8,233 nt of DNA from JBCBEX01 sp038528235 (GCA_038528235.1 JBCBEX010000131.1:1-8233); one strand, 5' to 3'; shown: positions 1-6,990, numbered from the stretch's first letter. The notes: generated by a model not told the origin, from the sequence alone. Translations and numbers: made by a program.

Positions 1-459
1 GGGCCGCCCCTCTGGAGTCGCCCCCCCGTCGAGCAGGCGGGCGATCCCGGGGTGATCGAGGCGGGCCAGGATCTGGCGCTCCTGCTCGAACCGCGCGACG
101 ACATCGGAGCGCATCGTGTCGAGGAGTTTCAACGCGGCGACCTGCTCGAAGGTGCCATCGGCGCGCTCGGCGCGGTAGACCGTGCCCATGCCGCCCCGCC
201 CAATGTGTGCGACGAGCCGCCAGCGGCCGACGCGCCTCCCGAGCATCGCGTCGGCCAGGGCGGCGTCTACGCTCTCCCCCACGCGCTGGCCAAGGCCCCG
301 GAAATACGCCGTGGCATCGGCGTCGAGCAGCCGCTCTACCTCAGCGCGGAGATCGTCGTCGGGGCAAGCGCTGTCCAGGAACGCCGCACGGTCCTGCGGG
401 GCACGCGCTGAAACCTCCTCCAGGAGGCGCTCGATCTTGCTCCAGCGGTTTTGGGACAT
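1..459 (-). CDS. Serine/threonine protein kinase, N-terminal part (runs off the left edge)
   Basis: Reading leftward from ATG at 459-457, the frame is open for 153 codons to the window edge. Residues 1-75 form a helical N-terminal extension (start MSQNRWSKIERLLEE, then AAFLDSACPDDDLRAEVERLL), as often seen before the kinase domain in PknB-type kinases of Rhodothermota, Planctomycetes and related bacteria. The kinase domain follows: glycine-rich loop IGRGGMGTVY at residues 86-95, ATP-binding Lys111 in AALKLL, likely helix-C Glu127, and the HPGIARLLDGG segment at about 136-146. The catalytic loop, any membrane segment and any sensor domain lie outside the window. It should phosphorylate Ser/Thr on unknown partners, with its kinase domain in the cytoplasm. 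No Shine-Dalgarno precedes the start. It is divergent from the secreted-protein operon at 809, so the two may share a control region. Confidence 0.93.
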   Translation of the reverse strand, partial: MSQNRWSKIERLLEEVSARAPQDRAAFLDSACPDDDLRAEVERLLDADATAYFRGLGQRVGESVDAALADAMLGRRVGRWRLVAHIGRGGMGTVYRAERADGTFEQVAALKLLDTMRSDVVARFEQERQILARLDHPGIARLLDGGATPEGRP

Positions 460-808
460 GAATGCGGCCTAGCGAGTGGTCAGCTCGGTGAGGATAGGGT
501 AGGCGCGGGAACGTACGAGACGCATCGTCCGGATGCCACCGCAAAACGTACCCTGTGGTGACCTGGCGTCAGGGGTGGCCTGGCGACAGGGGTAGCCTGG
601 CGTCAGGGCGCTGCACCGCCCGACATGGTCAGCCGAAGGGATGCGGATCAGGGTGGGCACGCGGGGTAGCCGTTCCTGTACGCTGTGTAGGTGCGCGGCT
701 GTTGGAACGCATGTGCGAGATCGTGATCCTCGGAACGTGGGTTCTGCGTCTTGCTTATCGTTCGGCCCTCGTCTCCCCTGTCTCCACCATCGTCCCTCCT
801 GTCCGACT
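460..808. other. Divergent intergenic region between kinase and secreted-protein operon
   Basis: This 349-bp stretch holds no convincing gene. Frames open across it have compositions typical of antisense reading in GC-rich DNA. It must contain the promoters of both the leftward kinase and the rightward operon, but no clear -10/-35 pair stands out. A GGAAC at 732-736 could be an ECF-type -35, yet it lacks a well-spaced -10 partner. The most obvious structure is the 17-bp-period tandem repeat at 562-608. The last ~40 bp before ATG 809 are pyrimidine-rich with no Shine-Dalgarno. Confidence 0.6.
562..608. repeat. 17-bp-period tandem repeat of near-palindromes (possible operator array)
   Basis: Three successive units start at 562, 579 and 596 with a period of 17 bp. 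The cores are CCTGGCGTCAGG, CCTGGCGACAGG and CCTGGCGTCAGG. Each core is close to a 12-bp dyad (CCTG-n-CG-n-CAGG, 10 of 12 positions symmetric), followed in the first two by a GG spacer segment; the third unit is cut short. Directly repeated dyads in a divergent promoter region suit cooperative binding by a dimeric regulator, which is inference. A 17-bp step is not an integral number of helical turns, so neighbouring sites would not lie on exactly the same face. It could also be a simple minisatellite. Confidence 0.6.
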
Positions 809-1435
809 ATGAAAGCCTTTGCCCTCCTGCTCGCCACGCTCCTGCTCGCAGGCCCTGCCCTCGCCCAGGACGAGGGCATCCACGTTCGCGGCACCTGGTC
901 GCTCAGCGTCTACAACGCCGACGGCAGCCTCAACGAGTCGGTCGAGTTCACGAACGACCTTACTCGCAACGGCGCGAACCTGCTCATCAACTTCTTTACA
1001 AAGCGCAACCGAATCGCGACGCTCGTGCTGGAGGTTGGCAATAGTCAGTTGAACGAAAAGCCGTGCAGGGATAGCAGTGGGGCGTTCGTCAACTGCCTCA
1101 TCATTGAGCCCGAGGACCCGCTCTCTGGAGACCCAGAAACCTCTGAGCTTACCATTGAGAAGTTGACGGAGGCGGACGGCAGCGATTTCGTCTTGGCGCG
1201 GTTCTCCGGTACGATCTCCGCCGTCCGTGACGTGGACATCAACTTCGTGGGCTCCCGGGTGGGCAGTTGCCTGTACAACGTCGCCGAGCCGTGCACCGTG
1301 GAGACCCGGTCCAACCTGCAGTCCGGCGCGGAGTCGTTCGGCTCCGTCTTCACCGCCCGCGTGCTGGACACCCCCCTGGCGGTGGCCGAGGGGCAGTCCG
1401 TAGACGTGACGTTCGAGCTCTCGTTCGACTACTAG
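809..1435 (+). CDS. Small secreted protein of unknown function (208 aa)
   Basis: Starting at ATG 809, the protein opens with a clear Sec signal peptide, MKAFALLLATLLLAGPALA, cut before Gln20-Asp. The frame is open further upstream (ATG 641), but that would bury the signal peptide, so 809 is chosen. The mature part of about 189 residues is beta-rich. It contains the segment GTWSLSVYNADGSLNESVEF followed by NDLTRNGANLLINFF, and ends in an alternating strand (VDVTFELSFDY). The layout resembles uncharacterised secreted proteins with a GxWxxxVxNxDG opening. Four cysteines sit in two pairs (PCRDSSGAFVNC and SCLYNVAEPC), which suggests disulfides outside the cytoplasm. There is no lipobox or T9SS sorting domain, so it is probably periplasmic. 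The next gene starts 3 bp after its stop, so the two are almost certainly co-transcribed. No enzymatic motif was recognised. Confidence 0.85.
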   Translation: MKAFALLLATLLLAGPALAQDEGIHVRGTWSLSVYNADGSLNESVEFTNDLTRNGANLLINFFTKRNRIATLVLEVGNSQLNEKPCRDSSGAFVNCLIIEPEDPLSGDPETSELTIEKLTEADGSDFVLARFSGTISAVRDVDINFVGSRVGSCLYNVAEPCTVETRSNLQSGAESFGSVFTARVLDTPLAVAEGQSVDVTFELSFDY

Positions 1436-1438
1436 GCC

Positions 1439-3634
1439 ATGCGCAGGATCTCCCTTTTGGTGGTCGGGCTACTCCTCAGCGTGACCACGCCGCTGGCCTC
1501 TGCGCAGCGCGCCCCGGACGCCGTTCTACCATCGCCGGACGTGGACTTCGGTGTCGACTTTGGGCGGGCCGTCGCTGTAGACGGGTCCTTCGCGGCCGTC
1601 GGTGCGCCGGGTGCTGAGGAAGGCACCAAAGAGCCCGGTGCGGTGACCCTCTTCGAGCGCCTGGCGGACGGCTCGTGGGCCCAGAGGCAGCGCGTCGTCC
1701 CCGCGGATTTCGATGCGGGGCGCTTTAACGAACGCGAGCGGTTCGGGGCAGCGCTCGCGCTGGACGGTACCCGGCTTGCAGTTGGTGCCCGAGGCGACGA
1801 CCTAGACGATACGCGGCAGGTGGGCGCGGTCTACGTCTACGAGCGAAACCCGAGTGGGACCTGGGTCGAGGTCGCCAAGCTCCGCGACCCGTCTCCGCTG
1901 GCCTTCGGCGAGTTCGGCGACGCCGTCGCGCTCGACGGCAACCGGATGCTGGTGACGGCGAAGCGGCTCAGCGATCCCGCCACCAACTACGAAGGGGGAA
2001 CGGTCTACGTCTTCGACCGCCAGCCGAACGGGGCATGGACGGTCTCGGCGACCCTCACGCGCACCGAGGCGGAGGGCCGCGCCTTCTTCGGCGATGCGCT
2101 CGCACTGGACGGTGACCGCGCGCTGATCGGCGCGGGCGGCGCCGGGTCGAACGGGCGGGCCTACGTCTATGAGCGCGCGGGCACCGTGTGGACCGAGGTC
2201 GCCGAGGTAGAGTCGCCCGACCCGACCGTGGCCGGCAACAACAAGCAGTTCGGCGAGGCCGTCGCGCTGAACGGGGACGTAGCCCTCGTGGGCGCGAACG
2301 GCCAGGGCGTGACGTATCCCGGGCTCGGCGCGTTCGCCTCCGGGGCCGCCTACGTCTTCGGGCGCGACGCGGGAGGAAGCTGGAGCCTGCGCCAGCGGCT
2401 CACGCCCAGCGACATCGACCGGGCCGAGCTGTCCTCGTCTCGCCAGATCGAGTTCGGTGCCAGCGTGGCGCTGGAGGAGGGGACGGCTCTCGTCGGCGCG
2501 CCCGACGATGTCATCGGCGGCACGTTCGGGGCAGGCTCCGCCTATGTCTTCGCGGAGACCAGCGGGACCTGGGAACAGGCGAGTAAGCTGCGGGGCTCGG
2601 GGGGCGACGACGGCGAGCGCTTCGGTACGGCCGTCGCCGTCACAGATGGGTTTGCCGTCAGCGGGGCCATCTTCGCCGCGGCGGGCGACCAACAGCCTGG
2701 CGCGGCGTACGTCCACGCCATCGAGGGACCCGACCTGCCGACGCTCTCGCTGCTCGTGCAGGAACGCATCGGGGTCACGGATGCGCCCCGCGTCCTCGCC
2801 GCGCTGCAGTTGCTCGTCCAGGAACGCATCGGGGTGACCGACGCGCCGCGCCTGCTCGGCGCGCTCCGGCTGCTCGTTCAGGAGCGCCTCGCCGTGAGCG
2901 ACAACGGGGGGGCCGCCCGGGCTGACGGCTCCGCCTCCGCAACGGCGCAGCCCATCCGCCTCGACACCGACCTCGTTTCGTTCTTCGCCCCGACGGGCCT
3001 CGACGTCGCCTTCGATAACATCTCCACCCCCGGCGGCCTCAGCGTCTTCTTCGAGGCCGCCCCGCCCGAGAACACCGAGGGGCTTCCCAATGAGACAATC
3101 GCGCCGTATCGCTGGGTGATCTCGGCGACTGACGGGCTCGCGTTCGAGAGCGCCTCGGTGCGCTTTGATCCCGATGCCTTCGCCAGCCTCGCCGACCCCG
3201 CGCGCGTCACGATCTACCGCCGCCCCGACGCAGGCACCGGTGCCTTCGAGGAGGTCGCGACCAGCGTCGACCCCGTCGACGGTTCGCTCGTGGGGAGCGG
3301 CCTGACTGCCTTTAGCGAGTTCGCGATCGCGGGCGACGGCGTGGTCGTCAACAGCGAGGCCGACCTCCCGCTCGTCTTCGCGCTCGACGGCCCCTACCCC
3401 AACCCCGCAACCACCGAGACGACGCTGGAGATTGCCCTCCCGGAGGCCGGTCCGATTCGCGTGGAGGTGCTCGACGTGCTCGGACGGCGCGTGGCGCTGC
3501 TGGCCGAGGGCGAGCAGCCGGCGGGCTACGTGACGCTGCGGCTGCGGACGGACCGGCTCGCGGCGGGGTCGTACTTCGTCCGGCTGCGCGCTGGCGACGA
3601 GGAGGCCACGACCCGGCTCACCGTGGTACGCTAG
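1439..3634 (+). CDS. Secreted FG-GAP-like beta-propeller protein with T9SS type A sorting domain
   Basis: This 731-residue protein starts at ATG 1439, 3 bp after the previous stop. A signal peptide (MRRISLLVVGLLLSVTTPLASA, about residues 1-22) precedes seven FG-GAP_2-like repeats, each with an 'FGxAvAldG..alvGA' strand pair followed by 'GaaYVyer...W'. The FG dipeptides are at residues 41, 102, 159, 217, 271, 339 and 395, a count expected for one closed seven-bladed propeller. Residues 438-490 are a tandem repeat linker with a period of exactly 20 residues. Residues 492-648 look like a beta-sandwich. Residues 649-731 (LDGPYPNPATTETTLEIALP onward, then VEVLDVLGRRVALL, LAAGSYFVRL and a final TTRLTVVR) match the T9SS type A C-terminal sorting domain. 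It should cross the outer membrane through T9SS and be surface-attached or released. Such propellers usually bind proteins or glycans; the ligand here is unknown. Confidence 0.93.
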   Translation: MRRISLLVVGLLLSVTTPLASAQRAPDAVLPSPDVDFGVDFGRAVAVDGSFAAVGAPGAEEGTKEPGAVTLFERLADGSWAQRQRVVPADFDAGRFNERERFGAALALDGTRLAVGARGDDLDDTRQVGAVYVYERNPSGTWVEVAKLRDPSPLAFGEFGDAVALDGNRMLVTAKRLSDPATNYEGGTVYVFDRQPNGAWTVSATLTRTEAEGRAFFGDALALDGDRALIGAGGAGSNGRAYVYERAGTVWTEVAEVESPDPTVAGNNKQFGEAVALNGDVALVGANGQGVTYPGLGAFASGAAYVFGRDAGGSWSLRQRLTPSDIDRAELSSSRQIEFGASVALEEGTALVGAPDDVIGGTFGAGSAYVFAETSGTWEQASKLRGSGGDDGERFGTAVAVTDGFAVSGAIFAAAGDQQPGAAYVHAIEGPDLPTLSLLVQERIGVTDAPRVLAALQLLVQERIGVTDAPRLLGALRLLVQERLAVSDNGGAARADGSASATAQPIRLDTDLVSFFAPTGLDVAFDNISTPGGLSVFFEAAPPENTEGLPNETIAPYRWVISATDGLAFESASVRFDPDAFASLADPARVTIYRRPDAGTGAFEEVATSVDPVDGSLVGSGLTAFSEFAIAGDGVVVNSEADLPLVFALDGPYPNPATTETTLEIALPEAGPIRVEVLDVLGRRVALLAEGEQPAGYVTLRLRTDRLAAGSYFVRLRAGDEEATTRLTVVR
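2750..2908 (+). repeat. In-frame 60-bp tandem repeat (20-aa units) in the propeller protein
   Basis: Unit 1 is 2750-2809 and unit 2 is 2810-2869; a shortened unit 3 runs 2870-2908. The period is exactly 60 bp. Units 1 and 2 share 17 of 20 residues (consensus LLVQERIGVTDAPRvLaALq), while many of the DNA differences are synonymous. The amino-acid repeat therefore appears to be kept by selection rather than being freshly duplicated. The third unit has drifted to LLVQERLAVSDNGG. It lies between the propeller and the C-terminal sandwich and probably acts as a spacer or stalk. Confidence 0.85.
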
Positions 3635-3635
3635 G

Positions 3636-3664
3636 CGAGCATCGGGCAGTATGCCCTGTGCTCG
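3636..3664 (+). terminator. Hairpin just after the propeller gene, possible terminator
   Basis: Beginning 2 bp after the stop codon, CGAGCA (3636-3641) pairs with TGCTCG (3659-3664), and GGGCA (3644-3648) pairs with TGCCC (3652-3656). There is a 2x2 internal loop and a GTA tip. The position fits a transcription terminator for the two-gene operon. No T-tract follows, so it is not a canonical intrinsic terminator; it could instead protect the mRNA 3' end. Confidence 0.4.
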
Positions 3665-3743
3665 ACACAACAGTCTCTGAAGCTGGCCCCTCGTGCGTGA
3701 GCGAGACGGCTTGACTGCTACCCTGATGAGCACTTGTGTGCAA

Positions 3744-3855
3744 GTTGCCAGGCTCGTCTCCCCCGTCCTGCGTCGCCTTCGCTCCTCGGACTGTCCCTCT
3801 CAGGCCTGAGGGGGACAGCTTTGGCCGCCGTTCAGGCGTACCGAAGCGGGGGGAG
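3744..3855 (+). repeat. Structured intergenic repeat, copy A (REP/MITE-like)
   Basis: This element lies between two convergent genes and recurs in the same orientation at 5382-5525. It begins with CTCCCCCG (3758-3765) and ends with CGGGGGGAG (3847-3855), a terminal inverted repeat. Inside are two hairpins. Hairpin 1 (3791-3818) has 14-bp arms with one T-G wobble and no loop bases. Hairpin 2 pairs GCTTTGG (3818-3824) with CCGAAGC (3841-3847), again with one wobble, and extends through an internal loop by CGCC/GGCG. A further block similar to one upstream of copy B (CAACAGTCTCTGAAG, 3668-3682) suggests the element may reach further left. No T-tract follows either hairpin, so termination is not an adequate explanation. 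Confidence 0.75.
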
Positions 3856-3916
3856 CCCGCCGGCTACGACTATCCGGTGCTGGTGAGATCTACCGCAACT
3901 ATTGCTGCGCACCAGC

Positions 3917-5260
3917 TCACTCCGCACCGTCCTCCGTGAGCAGCGCCGACGAGGGCGGGCGCTCGGCTTGTACGCGAGCGGCGACCGCCTCGGCCTCGCG
4001 CCAAACGCGCAGCGCGTTCTCGCCGACGAGCTTGCGGAGATCCTCGGCCGTCCAACCGCGCCGGGCGAGCTCTTCGAGGAGCGCCGGGTAGGTCGACACG
4101 TCTTCCAGCCCGACGGGCACGGTGCTGATGCCGTCGTAGTCGCCACCGATACCGACGTGGTCAATGCCCGCGATATCCCGGACGTGCTCGATGTGGTCGG
4201 CTACGTCGGCGAGCGAGGAGTTGGGAGCGGGGTTGGCTTCGGCCCAGGCGCTCAGCCGAGCGATGAGTTCATCGGCGGAGACCGAGTCTGCGCGGGCCTC
4301 GTCCATGAGCGCCGAGCGGGCTTCCCACCAGCGCTGGACCTCGGTGTTGACGAACGACGGGACGAAGGTGACCATCACAACGCCCCCGTTCTCGGGCAAG
4401 CGTTCGAGCACGTCGTCGGGGACGTTGCGGACGTGGTCGGTGACGCCGCGCGCCGACGAGTGTGAGAACATGACCGGCGCCTCGGTGACGTCGAGCGCGT
4501 CGTGCATGGCGGCGGGCGAGACGTGCGAGAGGTCGACCAGCATCCCGAGGCGATTCATCTCGCGGACGACCTCTTCGCCGAACGCGTTCAGGCCGTCGTG
4601 CTGCGGCTCGTCGGTGGCCGAGTCCGCCCAGTCGATGGTGCCGGAGTGGGTGAGCGTCATGTAGCGCACGCCGAGGTCGTAGAACATGCGCAGCGCGCCG
4701 AGCGAGTTCTCGATGGCATGCCCGCCCTCCATGCCGAGCACGGACGCGATCTTGCCGTCCTGCCACGCAGCCACGGCCTCGTCGGCAGTGGGCGTCTCGG
4801 CGAACACGTCCGGGTAGCGCGCAAACACCCGCTTGGCGATGTCGATCTGTTCGAGTTGGGTCACGGCGGCCGTGCCCGCCTCGGCGGTCGAGAACGGGAT
4901 GTAGACCGACCAGAACTGAATGCCCACACGACCCGCTTCGAGGCGGGCGAGGTCGGTGTGCCCCGGCGTCGTCGCACGCAGGTTGTAGGCCCCGACGTTG
5001 CCCGGCGGGTTGGGCTGGGCGCAGCGCGCCGGGTCCTCGTCGCACGGCCACGCGCGGCGGATCGCCCACGGGAGGTCGTTGTGCCCGTCCACGAGCGGCA
5101 CCGCGTCGAGCACCTCGGCGACAAGCGCGGCGGTCTCGTCCGTTGTCGTGTCGCTGGCTATGGCATCGTCCGCAGCAGCGTCGGGGCTGGGTTGGGCTGT
5201 CGCGCAGGCACTGACGGTGAGCGCAACGAAGAACACGGCGAGGCGAAGAGACACAGGCAT
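3917..5260 (-). CDS. Membrane dipeptidase (peptidase family M19), predicted lipoprotein
   Basis: This 447-residue zinc dipeptidase of the renal-dipeptidase family hydrolyses dipeptides at a binuclear metal centre. All expected ligands are visible: His60 and Asp62 (DGHND), bridging Glu178 (GMEGGH), His246 (DLSHVS) and His267 (FSHSS). Also present are active-site Asp374 (GIGGDYDG), substrate-contacting Arg278 (VRNVPDD) and His205 (LTHSG). The start at 5260 is chosen because it gives an intact lipoprotein signal, MPVSLRLAVFFVALTVSAC, with lipobox VSAC and lipidated Cys19. A low-complexity Ala/Asp/Thr tether (about 20-43) follows. The enzyme is therefore probably anchored in an envelope membrane and takes part in peptide scavenging or turnover. 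The frame is open upstream to about 5596, but that would put the signal peptide inside the protein. The leader is CT-rich with no Shine-Dalgarno. The gene stands alone between two copies of an intergenic repeat. Confidence 0.95.
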   Translation of the reverse strand: MPVSLRLAVFFVALTVSACATAQPSPDAAADDAIASDTTTDETAALVAEVLDAVPLVDGHNDLPWAIRRAWPCDEDPARCAQPNPPGNVGAYNLRATTPGHTDLARLEAGRVGIQFWSVYIPFSTAEAGTAAVTQLEQIDIAKRVFARYPDVFAETPTADEAVAAWQDGKIASVLGMEGGHAIENSLGALRMFYDLGVRYMTLTHSGTIDWADSATDEPQHDGLNAFGEEVVREMNRLGMLVDLSHVSPAAMHDALDVTEAPVMFSHSSARGVTDHVRNVPDDVLERLPENGGVVMVTFVPSFVNTEVQRWWEARSALMDEARADSVSADELIARLSAWAEANPAPNSSLADVADHIEHVRDIAGIDHVGIGGDYDGISTVPVGLEDVSTYPALLEELARRGWTAEDLRKLVGENALRVWREAEAVAARVQAERPPSSALLTEDGAE

Positions 5261-5802
5261 CGAGACAGGCAGGCAGTAGCGGCGGAAGTGAGGCCGATAA
5301 CATAGGCACGCGACGAGACTGTGCTGCCTGTCTATCCTCTCTGATGGCCTTGCGGGAACCCGCCCAACAGCTCTGAAGGATGGTGCCTGGTCCGTCTCCC
5401 CCCGTCCTGCGTCGTCTCCGCGTTGCACGCTCCGCTCCTCAAACCGCAGGTTCACGCAGTAAACTGTCCCCCTCGGGACGAGGGGGACAGCTTGTGCGCC
5501 GTTGCAGGCGTACAAGCGGGGGGAGTCGTACCGGGGAGCCGTACCGGGCGCCGCGCTGGCAGAGACGATGGCCAGCGACGCAAAGTATCTGGACATCTGC
5601 TTGCCGCGGTTCGCAAGATGTTAGCCACGTGTGATCTCCGCGTGATATCCCCTGCCGGGGTGCCGCGTTGTACGTCGCTCTCCGCTTCCGTCGCGTGCTG
5701 CACGAAAGGATATCGGACGTGGCGTAGTCCATGCCCTTGCCATTCTCCCTCGGCCCAGTTCGGCTTTCAGCCTGTCCTCGCCTCGCCCTTCCTCTATCGA
5801 TC
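5261..5802. other. 542-bp divergent intergenic region between dipeptidase and barrel gene
   Basis: No gene is supported here; open frames are biased antisense or read-through frames. Its main content is repeat copy B (5382-5525). Also seen are a short dyad GCGGG-AA-CCCGC at 5352-5363 and a widely spaced inverted pair, GATATCC (5644-5650) and GGATATC (5708-5714). The promoters for the dipeptidase (left) and the barrel protein (right) must lie here, but no confident -10/-35 elements were found. The leader before ATG 5803 is rich in C and T and has no Shine-Dalgarno. Confidence 0.55.
5382..5525 (+). repeat. Structured intergenic repeat, copy B (REP/MITE-like)
   Basis: This second copy of the element at 3744-3855 is about 30 bp longer because of extra sequence around 5421-5463. 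The ends are a perfect 9-bp inverted repeat, CTCCCCCCG (5396-5404) and CGGGGGGAG (5517-5525). Hairpin 1 has perfect 12-bp arms, 5464-5475 and 5479-5490, with a GGA loop. Hairpin 2 pairs GCTTGTGCGCC (5490-5500) with GGCGTACAAGC (5507-5517), 11 bp with a single G-T wobble and a GTTGCA loop. Compared with copy A, both arms of hairpin 2 changed together (CTTGT/ACAAG here, CTTTGG/CCGAAG there), so pairing survives the divergence. It sits in a divergent promoter region, which argues against a terminator role. Confidence 0.78.
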
Positions 5803-6642
5803 ATGTCCGCTCGTCCTGCTTTCGTTCTCTCCGTGGCGGCATTGCTGCTGGCCCTCCTACTTCTCCCGACCGAGGCGCAGGCACAGTGGCCGCGCGGGCA
5901 AGGCAACGGCTACGTCCAACTAGGCCTAGGTCTCGCCGGGGCTGATCGCGGCTTCGACGGGGACCGCAACCTCGGCCCGCTCGGCTCGGAGGACAACCCG
6001 GAGACGTACTCTGAGTTCGCCGTCTACGCCTACGCCGAGGTCGGCCTGACGAGCAGCCTCACGCTCATCGGCTCGACGTTCCTGCGCAGTTCTGTGGCTG
6101 AGAACATGGACGGTGAATTCGTCAACGGCGGGCTCTCGGACGTGACGCTCCAGCTTCGGTACTCCTTCCCGCAGATCGGTCCGCTGGTCGTCTCGCCGCA
6201 GGTGGGCGTGCGCTTCCCCACGGGCTACGACGCCGAGGACTCCCCCCCGCTCGGCTCGGGCGAGGCCGACCTCCTCGCCGAGGTCCAGTGGGGCGTCTCG
6301 CTCTGGCCGACGCCTGCCTACGTCGGCGGCAGCGTGGGCTACCGGCAGCGCGGCGGCCTCATCGAGGACGAGATCCTCGCGGTGCTGGAAGCTGGGTACT
6401 TCGTGACGGAGGCGTTCCTCCTTCGCGCGCGCGGCGATCTCACCGAGAGCACGTCGAACGAGATCACCGACTTCTCGCAGCTCGGCCTGCCGCCGGAGCA
6501 GGGCTTCCTCACGCTCGGCCCCGGCGTGACGGTGGTGCTCTCAGAGCGCTGGCAGCTCAACGGCGACCTGCGCTGGACCGTGCGCGGCCGGACCACCGCG
6601 CGCATCGTCAACGGTATCGTCGGCCTCGCACTGGTGTGGTGA
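5803..6642 (+). CDS. Outer-membrane beta-barrel protein (MetA-phenol-degradation/transporter-like)
   Basis: From ATG 5803 the protein is 279 residues with a signal peptide (MSARPAFVLSVAALLLALLL to about AQA27, cut before Gln28-Trp29). An upstream in-frame ATG at 5731 would place 24 odd residues before the signal, so it is rejected. The mature part is a series of amphipathic strands (YVQLGLGLAG, EFAVYAYAEVGLTSSLTLIG, GLSDVTLQLRYSF, VVSPQVGVRFPTGYD, LGSGEADLLAEVQWGVSL). This resembles the PF13557-type outer-membrane family, with its 'GlsDvtl.lRY' and 'G.k.PTG' motifs. The last strand, GIVGLALVW, ends in an aromatic residue as expected for the BAM beta-signal. It is probably a small pore or transporter with unknown substrate. 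The stop is only 6 bp from the convergent toxin stop, and its last 26 codons recur in degraded form at 7253-7331. Confidence 0.87.
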   Translation: MSARPAFVLSVAALLLALLLLPTEAQAQWPRGQGNGYVQLGLGLAGADRGFDGDRNLGPLGSEDNPETYSEFAVYAYAEVGLTSSLTLIGSTFLRSSVAENMDGEFVNGGLSDVTLQLRYSFPQIGPLVVSPQVGVRFPTGYDAEDSPPLGSGEADLLAEVQWGVSLWPTPAYVGGSVGYRQRGGLIEDEILAVLEAGYFVTEAFLLRARGDLTESTSNEITDFSQLGLPPEQGFLTLGPGVTVVLSERWQLNGDLRWTVRGRTTARIVNGIVGLALVW

Positions 6643-6648
6643 AGCCTG

Positions 6649-6990
6649 CTACCGAGACACGACGGTCGCCGCGCCAGGCTGAGCCGTACGGACTGCCTCG
6701 TTCACCTTGGGCATAAGCGGGGCCACGTCTACGAAGGCATTGCTGACCGACCGGATGACGACAACCGCGAGTTCCAGGTCGTTCAGGTTCTGCTGATACG
6801 GAAGGTTTCGATCCATCGTCACGAACACGTCAAACTCGGCCGCGGCGCTTCGGAGCAAGGTCCCGTTCTTCAACCCATCCCACCCTTGCTCCCGAACCGT
6901 CACCGCCATGAGGTCGGTGTCAAAGAGCGCGGCCAATTGACGGTCTACGTTCTCGTCCAGGAGCACGCGGAGCGAGGGCGACTCAGGCAT
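6649..6990 (-). CDS. DUF5615 PIN-like toxin (VapC-like)
   Basis: This 113-residue protein matches the DUF5615 PIN-like family: LLDEN with Asp12 and Glu13 near the N-terminus, REQGWDGLKNG (33-43), FDVFVTMDRNLPYQQN (53-68) with Asp54 and Asp60, then LAVVVI and a C-terminal helix (PLMPKVNEAV). Family members are predicted metal-dependent RNases paired with DUF433 proteins in type II toxin-antitoxin modules. The Asp/Glu residues would bind the metal. The gene overlaps the upstream antitoxin by 8 bp (ATGCCTGA, 6983-6990), so translational coupling is likely. The length is normal and all visible motifs are intact, so it appears functional. Its 3' end nearly touches the convergent barrel gene, leaving no room for a separate terminator. 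Confidence 0.88.
   Translation of the reverse strand: MPESPSLRVLLDENVDRQLAALFDTDLMAVTVREQGWDGLKNGTLLRSAAAEFDVFVTMDRNLPYQQNLNDLELAVVVIRSVSNAFVDVAPLMPKVNEAVRTAQPGAATVVSR

Noticed and set aside
52..411. Rightward 119-codon frame at the left edge
   Set aside because: It is the complement of the kinase N-terminus, which shows a glycine-rich loop and ATP-binding lysine in the other strand.
562..608. CRISPR array
   Set aside because: The units are contiguous with a 17-bp period and no spacers, and no cas gene is visible.
469..894. Leftward 141-codon frame across the kinase/secreted-protein gap
   Set aside because: It overlaps the signal peptide region of the 809 gene, and its product is low-complexity with no recognisable motif.
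1802..3733. Long leftward open frame (643 codons) opposite the propeller gene
   Set aside because: It is antisense to a gene with a signal peptide, seven clear repeats and a T9SS domain. Its product has no domain and is rich in Arg/Gly/Glu/Asp, as typical of antisense frames in GC-rich DNA.
3791..3818. Perfect-looking hairpin as a bidirectional terminator between convergent genes
   Set aside because: No T-tract on either side, and the homologous hairpin at 5464-5490 lies between divergent genes. It is better explained as part of a repeat element.
4269..5309. Open frames overlapping the dipeptidase on both strands (e.g. leftward 4269-5309, rightward 4502-5305)
   Set aside because: The M19 frame explains this DNA completely; the others are Arg/Gly/His-rich shadows.
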